Assembly: GCA_026707545.1 (NCBI GenBank)
Contig: JAPOWR010000001.1
Location: 1,116,001 to 1,180,000 of the forward strand
Direction of reading: 5' to 3'
Length of the DNA stretch: 64,000 nt
From: Acidobacteriota bacterium
GTDB taxonomy: Bacteria; Acidobacteriota; Thermoanaerobaculia; Multivoradales; Multivoraceae
Part shown: positions 19,149 to 27,587 of the stretch, in pieces
How positions within the stretch are numbered: the first letter of the stretch is position 1
How the letters are laid out: each line of letters starts with the position of its first letter
The notes under the pieces: generated by a model
Told to the model about the DNA's origin: nothing
Database searches by the model: none
Seen by the model: only the letters and a program-made list of their open reading frames with translations
Program-made: the position numbers and the translations under genes

Positions 19149-21158
19149 ATGAACATACGGAGATTCGTCCCGATTCTCGCGTTGGGAGTCTTCCTCGGTC
19201 TGGCCCCAATCCAGTCTACCGAGGTTTCCTTCTCGACAGACGAGCCGCGCCACAACCTGATCGTGCGCGTCGTACTTGTGACTCCAGACGGGCATGCGTA
19301 CGACTTGCCGAACGGTGGGGGATGGCCGGCCGCCGTTCCCAGAAAAGAGAGCCAGGTTCTGAAGTTCTTCGAGGTCGCCATCTGGGAGGAGAGGAGGTCC
19401 ATCCACTTCTACGAATTCGACGACGATTTCGACGATCGCGGGGGCACAGCCCACAGGGAGAGCTATGTCGTCATGAAGATGGACGGTATGCCCGGCCCCA
19501 ACACGCCGGAAAGAAGCCGGTTCCTGCGGGATGCGTTCGCGACGTTCACTACCTACCTGACGGAGCGCTATCCCGATTCCGGCCATCACCTGATGTACAA
19601 CGGACACGGTGGGCCCGGCGGTCGGCTCTTTGAGGTTCAGGTGACGTACTCCGATGCCTCGTCTCTCCTGGCGCACTGGGCCGGAGAGTTGGGCCGCCGC
19701 CTAGGCGTGGTCGACATGGGAGGTCCGTGCAACAAGGGCTCTTTCGCCGACCTGGAGAACTTCTGCCAGCACTCGCGGTACTACGTCGCATCGGACCTGC
19801 CCAATGGGGGTTACACGATGGATGACTGGACGATCGAGAAGTTCCGGGAGACAGATCCAGAGTCCCAGTACCACCGGCTGTTCGAAGAGAACGCGAGTCT
19901 GGAAGAGGTTCTGAGCGCACGCATCGACCTCCGGAGGCGTCTCTATGAGTACTCGCGAGCCAACATGACGACTTCGGAGATTCGGCAGGGCAACTACTTG
20001 TACTCCTGTTCTGCCTTCACCACCTTCGCCGTGGAGTTCTGGGAGTTCGTTCGGGAGAAGGGAGGGCGATACGCGGGGGGCGACGATCTGCATGACTACA
20101 TGGTCGAGTACGGGGCGGACAGCTCGCTCTTCGCGGGTTTCGAGGATGTCTTCGTACGTCGCGCGGACAACCGGGACTTCTTCGACTGGGGGCCCGGAGC
20201 CAATGGCATGCTGATGCCCGGCCGCCTCCCGCTGGCGGCGCGGCTGGTGGCGCCGGCCATTGTCGAGGCGGGTGCCCCCGTGGCCTTCGACGGCAGTGGT
20301 TCGCTAAGCGCCCGGAGCTACAGTTGGGACTTCGGCGACGGCTACGGAATCGAGCATCCAAACGCCAATTCGACGCCGGTGCACAGCTACTTCAAACCGG
20401 GCTCGTACGAAGTTCGGCTCGAAGTAGCGCGCGGCGGAGACTGTGGTGAGCGGTTCTGCGAGTTCCACTCGGCAACAGCGGTGGTCGAGGTTGAAGCGGC
20501 TCCTTCGCCGCCGGTAGCCCGATTCGATCTGACCGGAGACTGTGATGAGGACCTGTGCGTTGTGAACAGCGGCGTCGCCGTGGCCTTGCGCGATCTGAGC
20601 AGCGGTACCGTGGAGACGAGGCACTGGGACTTCGGTGACGGAGTCACTTCGAGCGCGCCTGTTCCACGACATTCTTGGACGTCCCCCGGCTTCTATCGGG
20701 TCGAGCTTGTCGTGTCGGGTTTGGGCACGGAGTCGACGGCGAGCCGGGACATCCTGGTGCGGGCGAGCGATCCCGCAGGCACGTGCGAACCGAACCCTGA
20801 GACGCTCTGTCTACGGGACTCGCGCTACAGGGTCGAGGTGGATTGGCGGACCGGCGACGGCGGCCGTGGAAAGGGCACCGTGATCCATGCGGGAACGAAC
20901 GATTCCGGTCTGTTCCGGTTCTTCGATCCCGAGAACTGGGAGATCCTGATCAAGGTGCTGGATGGCTGCGGCGTCAACGGCCACGTCTGGGTGTTTGGCG
21001 CCTCGACCACAGATCTGGGCTACGTGATTCGCGTGACGGACACGGTGAGCGGGGACGCGAAGGAGTACCGGAACCAGTCGGGAACGCCCGCGGCGGCGAT
21101 CACGGATTCGAAGGCGTTTCCGGGTGGCTGCTGGAAGCACACTAGCTCACCGCGGTGA
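19149..21158 (+). CDS. Secreted clostripain-type (C11) cysteine protease with two PKD domains
   Basis: The 669-residue protein starts with a signal peptide (~5-22). The clostripain-like core carries the catalytic dyad as NGHGG (H153) and a strand ending DMGGPCNKGS (C194). Two PKD domains follow (~364-442 and ~455-537), each with the WDFGDG signature. A C-terminal domain (~545-665) contains LCLRDSRYRVEVDW, LFRFFDPENWEILIKVLDGC and IRVTDTVSGDAKEY; I recognise it as a module recurrent in Acidobacteriota secreted proteins. The role is probably surface or extracellular proteolysis. The ATG at 19149 follows the gor stop by eight bases, with GAGGG upstream. Confidence 0.85.
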   Translation: MNIRRFVPILALGVFLGLAPIQSTEVSFSTDEPRHNLIVRVVLVTPDGHAYDLPNGGGWPAAVPRKESQVLKFFEVAIWEERRSIHFYEFDDDFDDRGGTAHRESYVVMKMDGMPGPNTPERSRFLRDAFATFTTYLTERYPDSGHHLMYNGHGGPGGRLFEVQVTYSDASSLLAHWAGELGRRLGVVDMGGPCNKGSFADLENFCQHSRYYVASDLPNGGYTMDDWTIEKFRETDPESQYHRLFEENASLEEVLSARIDLRRRLYEYSRANMTTSEIRQGNYLYSCSAFTTFAVEFWEFVREKGGRYAGGDDLHDYMVEYGADSSLFAGFEDVFVRRADNRDFFDWGPGANGMLMPGRLPLAARLVAPAIVEAGAPVAFDGSGSLSARSYSWDFGDGYGIEHPNANSTPVHSYFKPGSYEVRLEVARGGDCGERFCEFHSATAVVEVEAAPSPPVARFDLTGDCDEDLCVVNSGVAVALRDLSSGTVETRHWDFGDGVTSSAPVPRHSWTSPGFYRVELVVSGLGTESTASRDILVRASDPAGTCEPNPETLCLRDSRYRVEVDWRTGDGGRGKGTVIHAGTNDSGLFRFFDPENWEILIKVLDGCGVNGHVWVFGASTTDLGYVIRVTDTVSGDAKEYRNQSGTPAAAITDSKAFPGGCWKHTSSPR

Positions 21159-21164
21159 AGCTAG
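21142..21164. terminator. Palindrome spanning the protease stop codon, candidate bidirectional terminator
   Basis: CTAGCT-CACCGC pairs with GCGGTG-A-AGCTAG, giving a near-perfect inverted repeat with one bulged base. It lies at the convergent junction of the protease and gshB. There is no T-run, so intrinsic termination is uncertain. Confidence 0.4.
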
Positions 21165-21213
21165 CCGTGGCGGCGGCTTGGTTCCGGCGGTTGGGGGCTC
21201 TCCGCAGCTCTGC

Positions 21214-22167
21214 TCAACCCGGACTTCGCCGGCGCTCGACCGCGTCGAGTACGTCGACTTCGAGGCGCGGTCCGCCCAGGTCGGCGATCTCGCGCAGGCC
21301 GGTGGGGCTGGTCACGTTGACCTCGGTCAGCCAGCCGCCGATCACGTCGATGCCGGCGAAGACGATCCCGAGCCGCACGAGTTCGGCGCCGATCGCCGCC
21401 GCGATCTCACGGTCACGATCGTCGACTTCCGTGGCGGCCGCCTGGCCGCCGACGTGGAAGTTGGCGCGCGATTCGCCTTCGGCTGGCACCCTGAGCACCG
21501 CGCCGAGCGCCTCGCCCTCGACCAGGATGACCCGCTTGTCGCCCTGCCGGATCTCCGGCAAGTAACGCTGCGCCATGATGTAGCGGCTTTCGTGTGCGGT
21601 GGCCGCCTCCAGAATGGCGCTGGTGTTCCGGTCGCCGGCCTTGAGGTGGAAGATGCCCTCGCCGCCAGCCCCGTCGAGGGGCTTGACGATCATCTCGCCG
21701 CCCATCTCCTCCTGGAAGGCGAGCAGCTCCGCGATGCGCCGGGAGACGCGCGCCGGCGGGCAAACGGCCGGGAACCGAAGCGCGAACAGCTTCTCGTTCG
21801 CGTCGCGAAGCGACAGCGGGTCGTTCACCACCAGGGTGCTCTTCGCCACCATGGAGAGCAGGTGGGTGGCGTAGAAGAACGCCATGTCGAAGGGCGGATC
21901 CTTCCGCATCCAGACGACGTCGAACTCGTCGAGAAAGGCGGCCCGGCCGGCCCCAATCTCGTACCAGGGTCCGCCGGAGACCGGGTCGACGGTGCGGGCG
22001 GGAATCACTTCCGCCCGCGGCCGGCCATCCGGGCCGAGTTCCAGGTTGTCGATCGTGCAGACGGCGAGTTCGTGACCCCGGCGATCCGCCTCGCGCAGGA
22101 ACGCGATCGTCGTGTCCTTTTCCGGGTCGAGGCGCTCGATCGGATCGATGACGAAGAGGTGGCGCAT
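21214..22167 (-). CDS. gshB: Glutathione synthase (ATP-grasp)
   Basis: The 317-residue length matches GshB. The N-terminal MRHLFVIDPIERLDPEKDTT is the prokaryotic glutathione synthetase N-domain signature. The ATP-grasp loop MIVKPLDGAGGEGIF and the C-terminal GIDVIGGWLTEVNVTSPTG complete the nucleotide and metal sites. It ligates glycine to gamma-glutamylcysteine. The start was placed at the ATG at 22167, where homology begins, rather than the longer frame from 22275, which would overlap the divergent gene. No gshA is visible in the window. Confidence 0.93.
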   Translation of the reverse strand: MRHLFVIDPIERLDPEKDTTIAFLREADRRGHELAVCTIDNLELGPDGRPRAEVIPARTVDPVSGGPWYEIGAGRAAFLDEFDVVWMRKDPPFDMAFFYATHLLSMVAKSTLVVNDPLSLRDANEKLFALRFPAVCPPARVSRRIAELLAFQEEMGGEMIVKPLDGAGGEGIFHLKAGDRNTSAILEAATAHESRYIMAQRYLPEIRQGDKRVILVEGEALGAVLRVPAEGESRANFHVGGQAAATEVDDRDREIAAAIGAELVRLGIVFAGIDVIGGWLTEVNVTSPTGLREIADLGGPRLEVDVLDAVERRRSPG

Positions 22168-22242
22168 CGCGCGGGAGGCAAGTCGAAGCGGGCCGCGCAA
22201 GCTATCACGCGGTCGTGCCGGCGGAATCGACGGCGCGGACCG

Positions 22243-22248
22243 TACAAT
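22243..22248 (+). promoter_or_regulatory. Leaderless -10 (TACAAT) for the ChaC-like gene
   Basis: TACAAT ends eight bases before the GTG at 22257 with no ribosome-binding site between. This favours 22257 over an earlier in-frame GTG at 22215, which lies upstream of the promoter. Confidence 0.5.
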
Positions 22249-22256
22249 TCGGCGCC

Positions 22257-22820
22257 GTGGCCCCGACCGATCCATGCTGGCTCTTCGGCTACGGCTCGCT
22301 GATCTTCCGCCCGGCGATCCCCTTCGTGGAGCGCCGGCCCGCTCGCGTCCGAGGCTGGACCCGGCGTTTCTGGCAGTGGTCGACGGACCACCGCGGCGAA
22401 CCCTGGCGTCCTGGGCGGGTCGTTACTCTGGTGCCCGCGCTGGAGGACTGCTGCTGGGGCATGGCCTATCGTCTCGACGAATCGGACGCCGAGACCATCC
22501 TCGCCGACCTCGACATCCGCGAACGGGGCGGCTACGTCCGCATGGAGATCGAGCTTGAACTGCGGGACCCTGCCGAGCAGGCGTCGGACGTTTCGCCGGC
22601 GTCGCCACAAGTCGTGACGGGCCTCACGTACCAGGCCTGGCCTGGCAACCGGAACTACGCCGGCCCGGCGCCGCTCGCCGAGATCGCGGCTCAGGTCCTG
22701 GAAGCGACAGGTCCGAGCGGTACGAACGCCGACTACGTGCGGGCCCTCCACGCCGCACTCAATGCTCTCGGCCTCGAGGACCCGCACGTGGCGGCCGTGG
22801 CTGTCATGTGCCGTAAGTAG
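22257..22820 (+). CDS. ChaC-like gamma-glutamylcyclotransferase
   Basis: The protein has the gamma-glutamylcyclotransferase-fold signature FGYGSLIF near its N-terminus and the ChaC-type REKGGY-like motif RERGGY, whose Glu is the catalytic acid/base in this family. ChaC enzymes cleave glutathione to 5-oxoproline and Cys-Gly. The start is GTG at 22257 (187 residues) because a -10-like TACAAT lies eight bases upstream; GTG at 22215 would give 201 residues. It is divergent from gshB, so synthesis and breakdown genes share one short intergenic region of under 100 bases. Confidence 0.85.
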   Translation: MAPTDPCWLFGYGSLIFRPAIPFVERRPARVRGWTRRFWQWSTDHRGEPWRPGRVVTLVPALEDCCWGMAYRLDESDAETILADLDIRERGGYVRMEIELELRDPAEQASDVSPASPQVVTGLTYQAWPGNRNYAGPAPLAEIAAQVLEATGPSGTNADYVRALHAALNALGLEDPHVAAVAVMCRK

Positions 22821-22882
22821 ACCGCCGCAAACCGGCGCCGCCCTCCGGCCCCAGGCGGGCACGGTCCGCCGCAGCTCTAGCG

Positions 22883-24172
22883 TCAGTCGACGATCGCCTG
22901 CATCACGGCGTTCTGGAAGTCGGCGCGGAGCGGGCCGCCCGGTGTCTGCACCATCAGAACCGCTGTCAGATCCTCCCGCGGATCGACCCAGTAACTCGTG
23001 CCGAACGCGCCGACCCAGCCGAAGCTGCCGGTGGACCTGTGGTCGCCTCGCGCCGCGACGCCGTCGAGCACGACGTCCACGGTGAGTCCGAACCCCATCC
23101 CGACCGCCCCCGCCTTCTCGTACAGGTCGCCGACGTGGTTCGACCCCATCAGTTCGACGGTCCGGGAGCCCAGCAGCCGCGTGCCGTTCAGCTCCCCGCC
23201 ATTGACCAGCATCTGGGCGAACTGAAGGTAGTCCTCAGCCGTCGACCAGAGTCCGCCGCCTCCCCCGTGCAGCGTCGTCGTGGCCAGCCATTCCGGCAGA
23301 GCCGGGCGGGGCTCGAGTCCGTCGGGGGTGCGAACGTAGAGGGTCACGACGCGCTGCCTCTTGTCCTCCGGCACGTTGAACGCGGTGTCTTTCATTCCCA
23401 GGGGCTCGAATACCCGTAGCCGCAGGAACTCGTCGAACGTGAGACCCGAGGCCACCTCCACGATACGCCCCAGCGTGTCGATCCCCGCCAGCCCGCTGTA
23501 CGCCCAGCGGGTGCCCGGCTGGAAGTCGAGGGGGACCCCTCCCAGAGCAGCCGCCCAGTCCGCGACGGTGCCGGTCAGGTCGCGAGGAGCGATGCGTGCT
23601 GTCGCCTCGCCTGCCGCGCCGAAGCTGCCCAGGCCCGACGTATGGGTGATCAGATCGTGCACCGTGATCTCGCGCTTCGCCGGCACCGTGTAGATGTCGC
23701 CTTCCTCGGCCCCGGCGTCTGACCGCGGTATCGCGACCTTCGTGTGCTTGAACTCCGGAATGAAGCGGGACACTGGATCCGAGAGGCGGGCCTTCCCCTC
23801 CTCCACGAGCATCAGGACGGCGACGGCGGTCACCGGTTTCGTCATCGAGGCGATCGGGAAGATGGTGTCCTTGCGCATCGGTGCGTTTGCCTCGATGTCC
23901 TTCAGGCCTCGCGCCTCGAAGTGGGCGACGCGGCCGCGCCGCGCGACGACGGTGACAGCGCCTGAGATCTGCTTCGTGTCGATGGCGCGCTGGATCATCT
24001 CGCCGACTCGCTCGAGACGTTTCGCGGACAACCCCACGTCCTCCGGCACCCCGGCGGGCACCTGGGCTCCGGTCGTCGCGACCGCGAGCAGGAAGACGAG
24101 GACGAACGCCACCGGCCACCGCGGGCAGGCGCCGTCACGGGCACTGTTGGCGCGCACCGGTAACTCCTTCAC
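22883..24172 (-). CDS. Serine hydrolase, beta-lactamase/esterase class C type
   Basis: The 429-residue protein has a hydrophobic N-terminal signal (~21-36). The nucleophile motif SMTK (S109-K112) fits the SxxK of the class C beta-lactamase/DD-peptidase/esterase EstB superfamily. A second motif Tyr lies in RWAYSGLAG, and the third motif appears as HGGGGGLWST rather than KTG, which is usual for the esterase-like members. It is exported. It may hydrolyse esters or D-amino acid peptides; the substrate is unknown. The start is GTG. Confidence 0.9.
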   Translation of the reverse strand: MKELPVRANSARDGACPRWPVAFVLVFLLAVATTGAQVPAGVPEDVGLSAKRLERVGEMIQRAIDTKQISGAVTVVARRGRVAHFEARGLKDIEANAPMRKDTIFPIASMTKPVTAVAVLMLVEEGKARLSDPVSRFIPEFKHTKVAIPRSDAGAEEGDIYTVPAKREITVHDLITHTSGLGSFGAAGEATARIAPRDLTGTVADWAAALGGVPLDFQPGTRWAYSGLAGIDTLGRIVEVASGLTFDEFLRLRVFEPLGMKDTAFNVPEDKRQRVVTLYVRTPDGLEPRPALPEWLATTTLHGGGGGLWSTAEDYLQFAQMLVNGGELNGTRLLGSRTVELMGSNHVGDLYEKAGAVGMGFGLTVDVVLDGVAARGDHRSTGSFGWVGAFGTSYWVDPREDLTAVLMVQTPGGPLRADFQNAVMQAIVD

Positions 24173-24208
24173 TAGAGGATCAACCGACTCGAAGCCTATA
24201 CGGCCGCG

Positions 24209-25843
24209 CTACGGTGCCATCGAGCCGGTGACGCCGACCGCGCGGCCGCGCGGATCGATCAGCACGCCGGGGTTCATCAGGCCGTCGGGGTCGACCGCCG
24301 CCTTGGCGCCGGCGAGTGCCCGGGCGAAGACGTCGGGGCGCTGGCGGTCGTAGCCGGCCGGCCGGTGGTCGCGGCCGACGGCGTGGTGGTGCGTCACCGT
24401 GCCGCCGGCGTCGACGACCGCCTCGTTCGCGGCGAGCTTGATCTCACGCCACTGGTCCGCGAGACGATCCCAGTCGCCCAGCGCCGAGAACGTGAAGTAG
24501 GGGGCGGGTCCGTCCGGGTAGACATGGGTGAAGCGGCAGGTGACGCGTCCCGGCCTGCCGGTCGCCTGCTCGAGGATCTCGGGGGTCCGGGCCATGATCC
24601 GGGCGTGGAAGTCGGCGAAGCGGTCCCAGGTGATCGCGGTCTCGAAGGTATCGCCGATCAGCCCCAGGGGCACGCCGACCTCCCGGAAGTAAGGCCCCTT
24701 GATGAAGGCGTCGCGCCAGGCCCCGGCGGCGCCCTCGCGATGGGACCGCCCGGCCGAGGCGCTGTGGTCGCCGCCGCAATCCGCCGTCAACTCAAGCGCC
24801 CGCTTCATCCACGCGTCGACCGGGTGATCGGCGGACTCGAAGCCGAGGACGAGCAGAGAGGTCGAGCCGTCGCCGGCGCCGGCGGTGGCGGTCTCCTGGG
24901 CGTCGATCAGGCGGCAGTTCGAGGGGTAGAGCCCGCTCTGGGCCAGCATTCGCACGGCCTCGGCCGCGCTCGCGTAGTCGGCGAAGTGGACTGCCGCCGA
25001 GCCGCGATACGTGGGCCGGTCCTGGAGCCGCATCCAGGCCTCCGTGATGACCCCCAGGATGCCCTCCGAGCCGATGACCATTCGGTCGGGCGAGGGCCCG
25101 GCGCCCGAACCTGGCAATCGCCGCGTTTCCATGGTGCCCTGTGGCGTGACCGTCGTCGTCGCCTCGACGAAGTCGTCGATGTGGGTGTAGAGGCTGGCGA
25201 AGTGGCCGCCCGAGCGGGTCGCGATCCAGCCGCCCAGGGTGGAGTGCTCGAAGCTCTGCGGGAAGTGACGCAGCGTCAGGCCGTGCTCACGGAGCTGCGC
25301 CTCGATGTGTGGGCCACGCGCGCCGCCCTGGATGCGCGCGGCCCGGCTCGCGCGGTCGACCTCGAGCACCCGGTTGAGCTTCATCAGATCGATCGTCACC
25401 GCGCCGGCATAGCTGTCGCCGACCGCCGGCTCGACACCGCCGACCACGCTCGAACCACCGCCGAAGGGGATCACCGCCGCGCCGGCATCGCCGGCCCAGT
25501 CGAGGATGCGGACGACGTCTTCCGTCGTCTCGGGGTAGGCAACGAGATCGGGAGGCTCCGGCACATCGCGCCGGAACATCCGCACCGCATCCGGGAAGGA
25601 CTTGCCGTAGGCGTGGAGGAGGCGCTCGTACGGGTCGCTGCGGAACAGGGCCTCAAGCGATGCGGGCGGCGCCAGGCGGGGCGCGCGGAGGTCGAAGTCG
25701 CCGACCTGAGGAGTGCTTGCCCGAGGTTCAAGCGGGGTGCCGAAGCGCTCCGCAGTGCGGTCGCGGAAGGCGGCCGCCTCCGCCTGCGTGAGCCCCTGAC
25801 CCTCGTACCCCCAACCGCAGAGCTTGCGTCTTGCTTCCGTCAC
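24209..25843 (-). CDS. FAD-linked oxidase, alkyldihydroxyacetonephosphate synthase-like
   Basis: The 544-residue protein has a PCMH-type FAD-binding domain with PFGGGSSVVGGVE (~120-135), then TLGGWIATRSGGH, and an FAD-oxidase C-terminal domain with THHHAVGRDH (~481-490), equivalent to the active-site HHHGVG of alkyl-DHAP synthase. The N-terminal CGWGYEG resembles the WGWG segment of the same family. Either ether-lipid synthesis or a related 2-hydroxyacid/aryl oxidation is possible. Starts GTG at 25843, with AAGGAGG five bases upstream. Confidence 0.88.
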   Translation of the reverse strand: MTEARRKLCGWGYEGQGLTQAEAAAFRDRTAERFGTPLEPRASTPQVGDFDLRAPRLAPPASLEALFRSDPYERLLHAYGKSFPDAVRMFRRDVPEPPDLVAYPETTEDVVRILDWAGDAGAAVIPFGGGSSVVGGVEPAVGDSYAGAVTIDLMKLNRVLEVDRASRAARIQGGARGPHIEAQLREHGLTLRHFPQSFEHSTLGGWIATRSGGHFASLYTHIDDFVEATTTVTPQGTMETRRLPGSGAGPSPDRMVIGSEGILGVITEAWMRLQDRPTYRGSAAVHFADYASAAEAVRMLAQSGLYPSNCRLIDAQETATAGAGDGSTSLLVLGFESADHPVDAWMKRALELTADCGGDHSASAGRSHREGAAGAWRDAFIKGPYFREVGVPLGLIGDTFETAITWDRFADFHARIMARTPEILEQATGRPGRVTCRFTHVYPDGPAPYFTFSALGDWDRLADQWREIKLAANEAVVDAGGTVTHHHAVGRDHRPAGYDRQRPDVFARALAGAKAAVDPDGLMNPGVLIDPRGRAVGVTGSMAP

Positions 25844-25947
25844 CTCGTCCTCCTTGGGCGGTGCAGGATAGCGGAGGACTGAGGCCGACCATCTACCGCC
25901 CCGAAACTCCTCGCACGCTCGGTGTTTCGGCCCATCCCGTCCTCATC

Positions 25948-26001
25948 CTAGGGGCTGTGCCGTAAACTTGCTTCGCTGCGTTCTACGGCACAAGCCCCTA
26001 G
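25948..26001. repeat. 54-base imperfect palindrome in a divergent promoter region
   Basis: The left arm 25948-25964 (CTAGGGGCTGTGCCGTA) is the inverse of the right arm 25984-26001 (TACGGCACAAGCCCCTAG) with one bulged A. Inner AAC/GTT bases extend the stem, leaving a loop of about 12 bases. The right arm overlaps the TAGAAT -10 of the carboxyltransferase gene. It lies between divergent genes, so it is not a terminator. It could be an operator, an mRNA hairpin or a REP-like mobile repeat. Confidence 0.75.
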
Positions 26002-26004
26002 AAT
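25999..26004 (+). promoter_or_regulatory. Leaderless -10 (TAGAAT) for the acyl-CoA carboxyltransferase
   Basis: TAGAAT ends nine bases before the ATG at 26014, with no Shine-Dalgarno sequence. Its first three bases are the outer edge of the palindrome at 25948-26001. Confidence 0.5.
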
Positions 26005-26013
26005 CCCCGTCCG

Positions 26014-27567
26014 ATGTCCTGGCAGCCCGAGGTCGACGAGATCGAACGCCGCCGGCGCCTGGCGCTGGATATGGGCGGCGAGGAGGCGGTGGAGCGCCAG
26101 CACGAGCGCGGACGCCTGACGGTGCGCGAGCGGATCGAGCGGATCGCCGATCCTGGCTCCTTCGTCGAGGAGGGCCGTCAGGCCGGGGCCGCCGAGGTGG
26201 ACGAGGCGGGTCGCGTCGTCGCGTTCACGCCGGCGAACTACGTCGTCGGCTTTGCCGACGTCGACGGGGCTCGGGTGATCGTGGCCGGCGAGGATTTCAC
26301 CCAGGCCGGTGGTTCGCCGTCGCCGGCCGGGCTGCGCAAGAGCATTTACTCCGAGGAACTCGCCCTCAAGTACCGGCTGCCCCTGGTGCGGTTCCTCGAG
26401 GGCGGCGGCGGCAGCGTGCGCGGCAGCGCGGGCCGTCAAAAGGGGGCGCCGAAGACGCCGCCGCGACCGATGGGAGAGCCGGTCTACTCACGGGCCCGCT
26501 TCTGGTCGATCGCCGAGATCCTGCGGACCGTGCCGGTGGCCTCGATCGGGGTCGGCGCGGTGGCCGGGTTTCCCGCGGCGCGCCTGGTCGCTTCCCACTT
26601 CTCGGTGATGACGCGCCACACCGCCCAGATCCTGATCGGCGGCCCGGCGCTGGTCGAGCGGGCGCTGGGCGAGAAGAAGACGAAGGACGAACTCGGCGGT
26701 TGGCAGGTTCACAGTCGCAGCGGCGTCGTCGACAACGTGGCCGAGGACGAGGACGACGCGATGGCGCAGGTGCGCCAGTTCCTGAGCTACTTGCCCTCGA
26801 ACGTCGATTCGCTGCCACCGCGGCGCAAGGTGAGCGATCCGGCGGACCGCCGCGAAGAGCGCCTGCTCTCGATCGTGCCGCGTGACCGTCGCTTCCTCTA
26901 CGACATGCGCGAGTTGGTTTCGCTCGTCGTCGACCGGGACAGCTTCTTCGAGATGACGGCGGGTTACGGGCCGTCGCAGATCACCGGCCTGGCGCGAGTG
27001 GACGGTCACACGGTCGGAGTCGTGGCCAACGACTGCAAGCACATCGGCGGGGCGATGGACGCCGCCGGGGCGCAGAAGTTCCGGCGCTTCGTCGAGTTCT
27101 GCGAGACGTTCCACCTGCCGATCCTCAGCCTGGTCGACGAACCGGGCTTCATGATCGGCTCGGAGTCGGAGGCGTCCGGCACGATCCGCTACGGCATGGA
27201 GGCGATCGCGGCGACCGTGCGGACGACCGTGCCCTGGTGCGCCGTGCAGATCCGCAAGTCCTACGGCGTCGCCGCGGCAGCGCACTACGGCCCGGGCGGT
27301 CGGGTGCTGATCTGGCCCTCGGCCGAAAGCGGCGCGCTGCCGATCGAGGGCGGCGTGGCGGTCGCCTTCCGGCGAGAGATCGCCGCGGCGCCCGACCCGG
27401 ACAGGAAACGCGCCGAGCTGGAGGCCGAGTTCGCCAAGCGCCGCACTCCCTTTCCGCGGGCCGAGGGTTTCTCGGTCCATGATTTGATCGACCCCCGCGG
27501 CACTCGCGCCGAGGTGGTCAAGTGGCTGAAGCTGTCGGAACCGCTGCTCGCGTCGCGGGTGCGGTGA
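26014..27567 (+). CDS. Acyl-CoA carboxylase carboxyltransferase (beta) subunit
   Basis: The 517-residue protein has the duplicated crotonase-like carboxyltransferase fold of propionyl-/methylcrotonyl-CoA carboxylase beta subunits. Visible signatures are RGRLTVRERIERIADPGSF near the N-terminus (~32-50), GGGGSVRGSAG and, in the second half, LVDEPGFMIG and AAAAHYGPGG. It transfers carboxyl from biotin to an acyl-CoA. No biotin carboxylase or biotin carrier subunit is adjacent, so partners must be elsewhere; a decarboxylase-type role cannot be excluded. The start lacks a ribosome-binding site (leaderless pattern). Confidence 0.9.
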   Translation: MSWQPEVDEIERRRRLALDMGGEEAVERQHERGRLTVRERIERIADPGSFVEEGRQAGAAEVDEAGRVVAFTPANYVVGFADVDGARVIVAGEDFTQAGGSPSPAGLRKSIYSEELALKYRLPLVRFLEGGGGSVRGSAGRQKGAPKTPPRPMGEPVYSRARFWSIAEILRTVPVASIGVGAVAGFPAARLVASHFSVMTRHTAQILIGGPALVERALGEKKTKDELGGWQVHSRSGVVDNVAEDEDDAMAQVRQFLSYLPSNVDSLPPRRKVSDPADRREERLLSIVPRDRRFLYDMRELVSLVVDRDSFFEMTAGYGPSQITGLARVDGHTVGVVANDCKHIGGAMDAAGAQKFRRFVEFCETFHLPILSLVDEPGFMIGSESEASGTIRYGMEAIAATVRTTVPWCAVQIRKSYGVAAAAHYGPGGRVLIWPSAESGALPIEGGVAVAFRREIAAAPDPDRKRAELEAEFAKRRTPFPRAEGFSVHDLIDPRGTRAEVVKWLKLSEPLLASRVR

Positions 27568-27587
27568 GGATCCTCAAGGAGGCCGGA

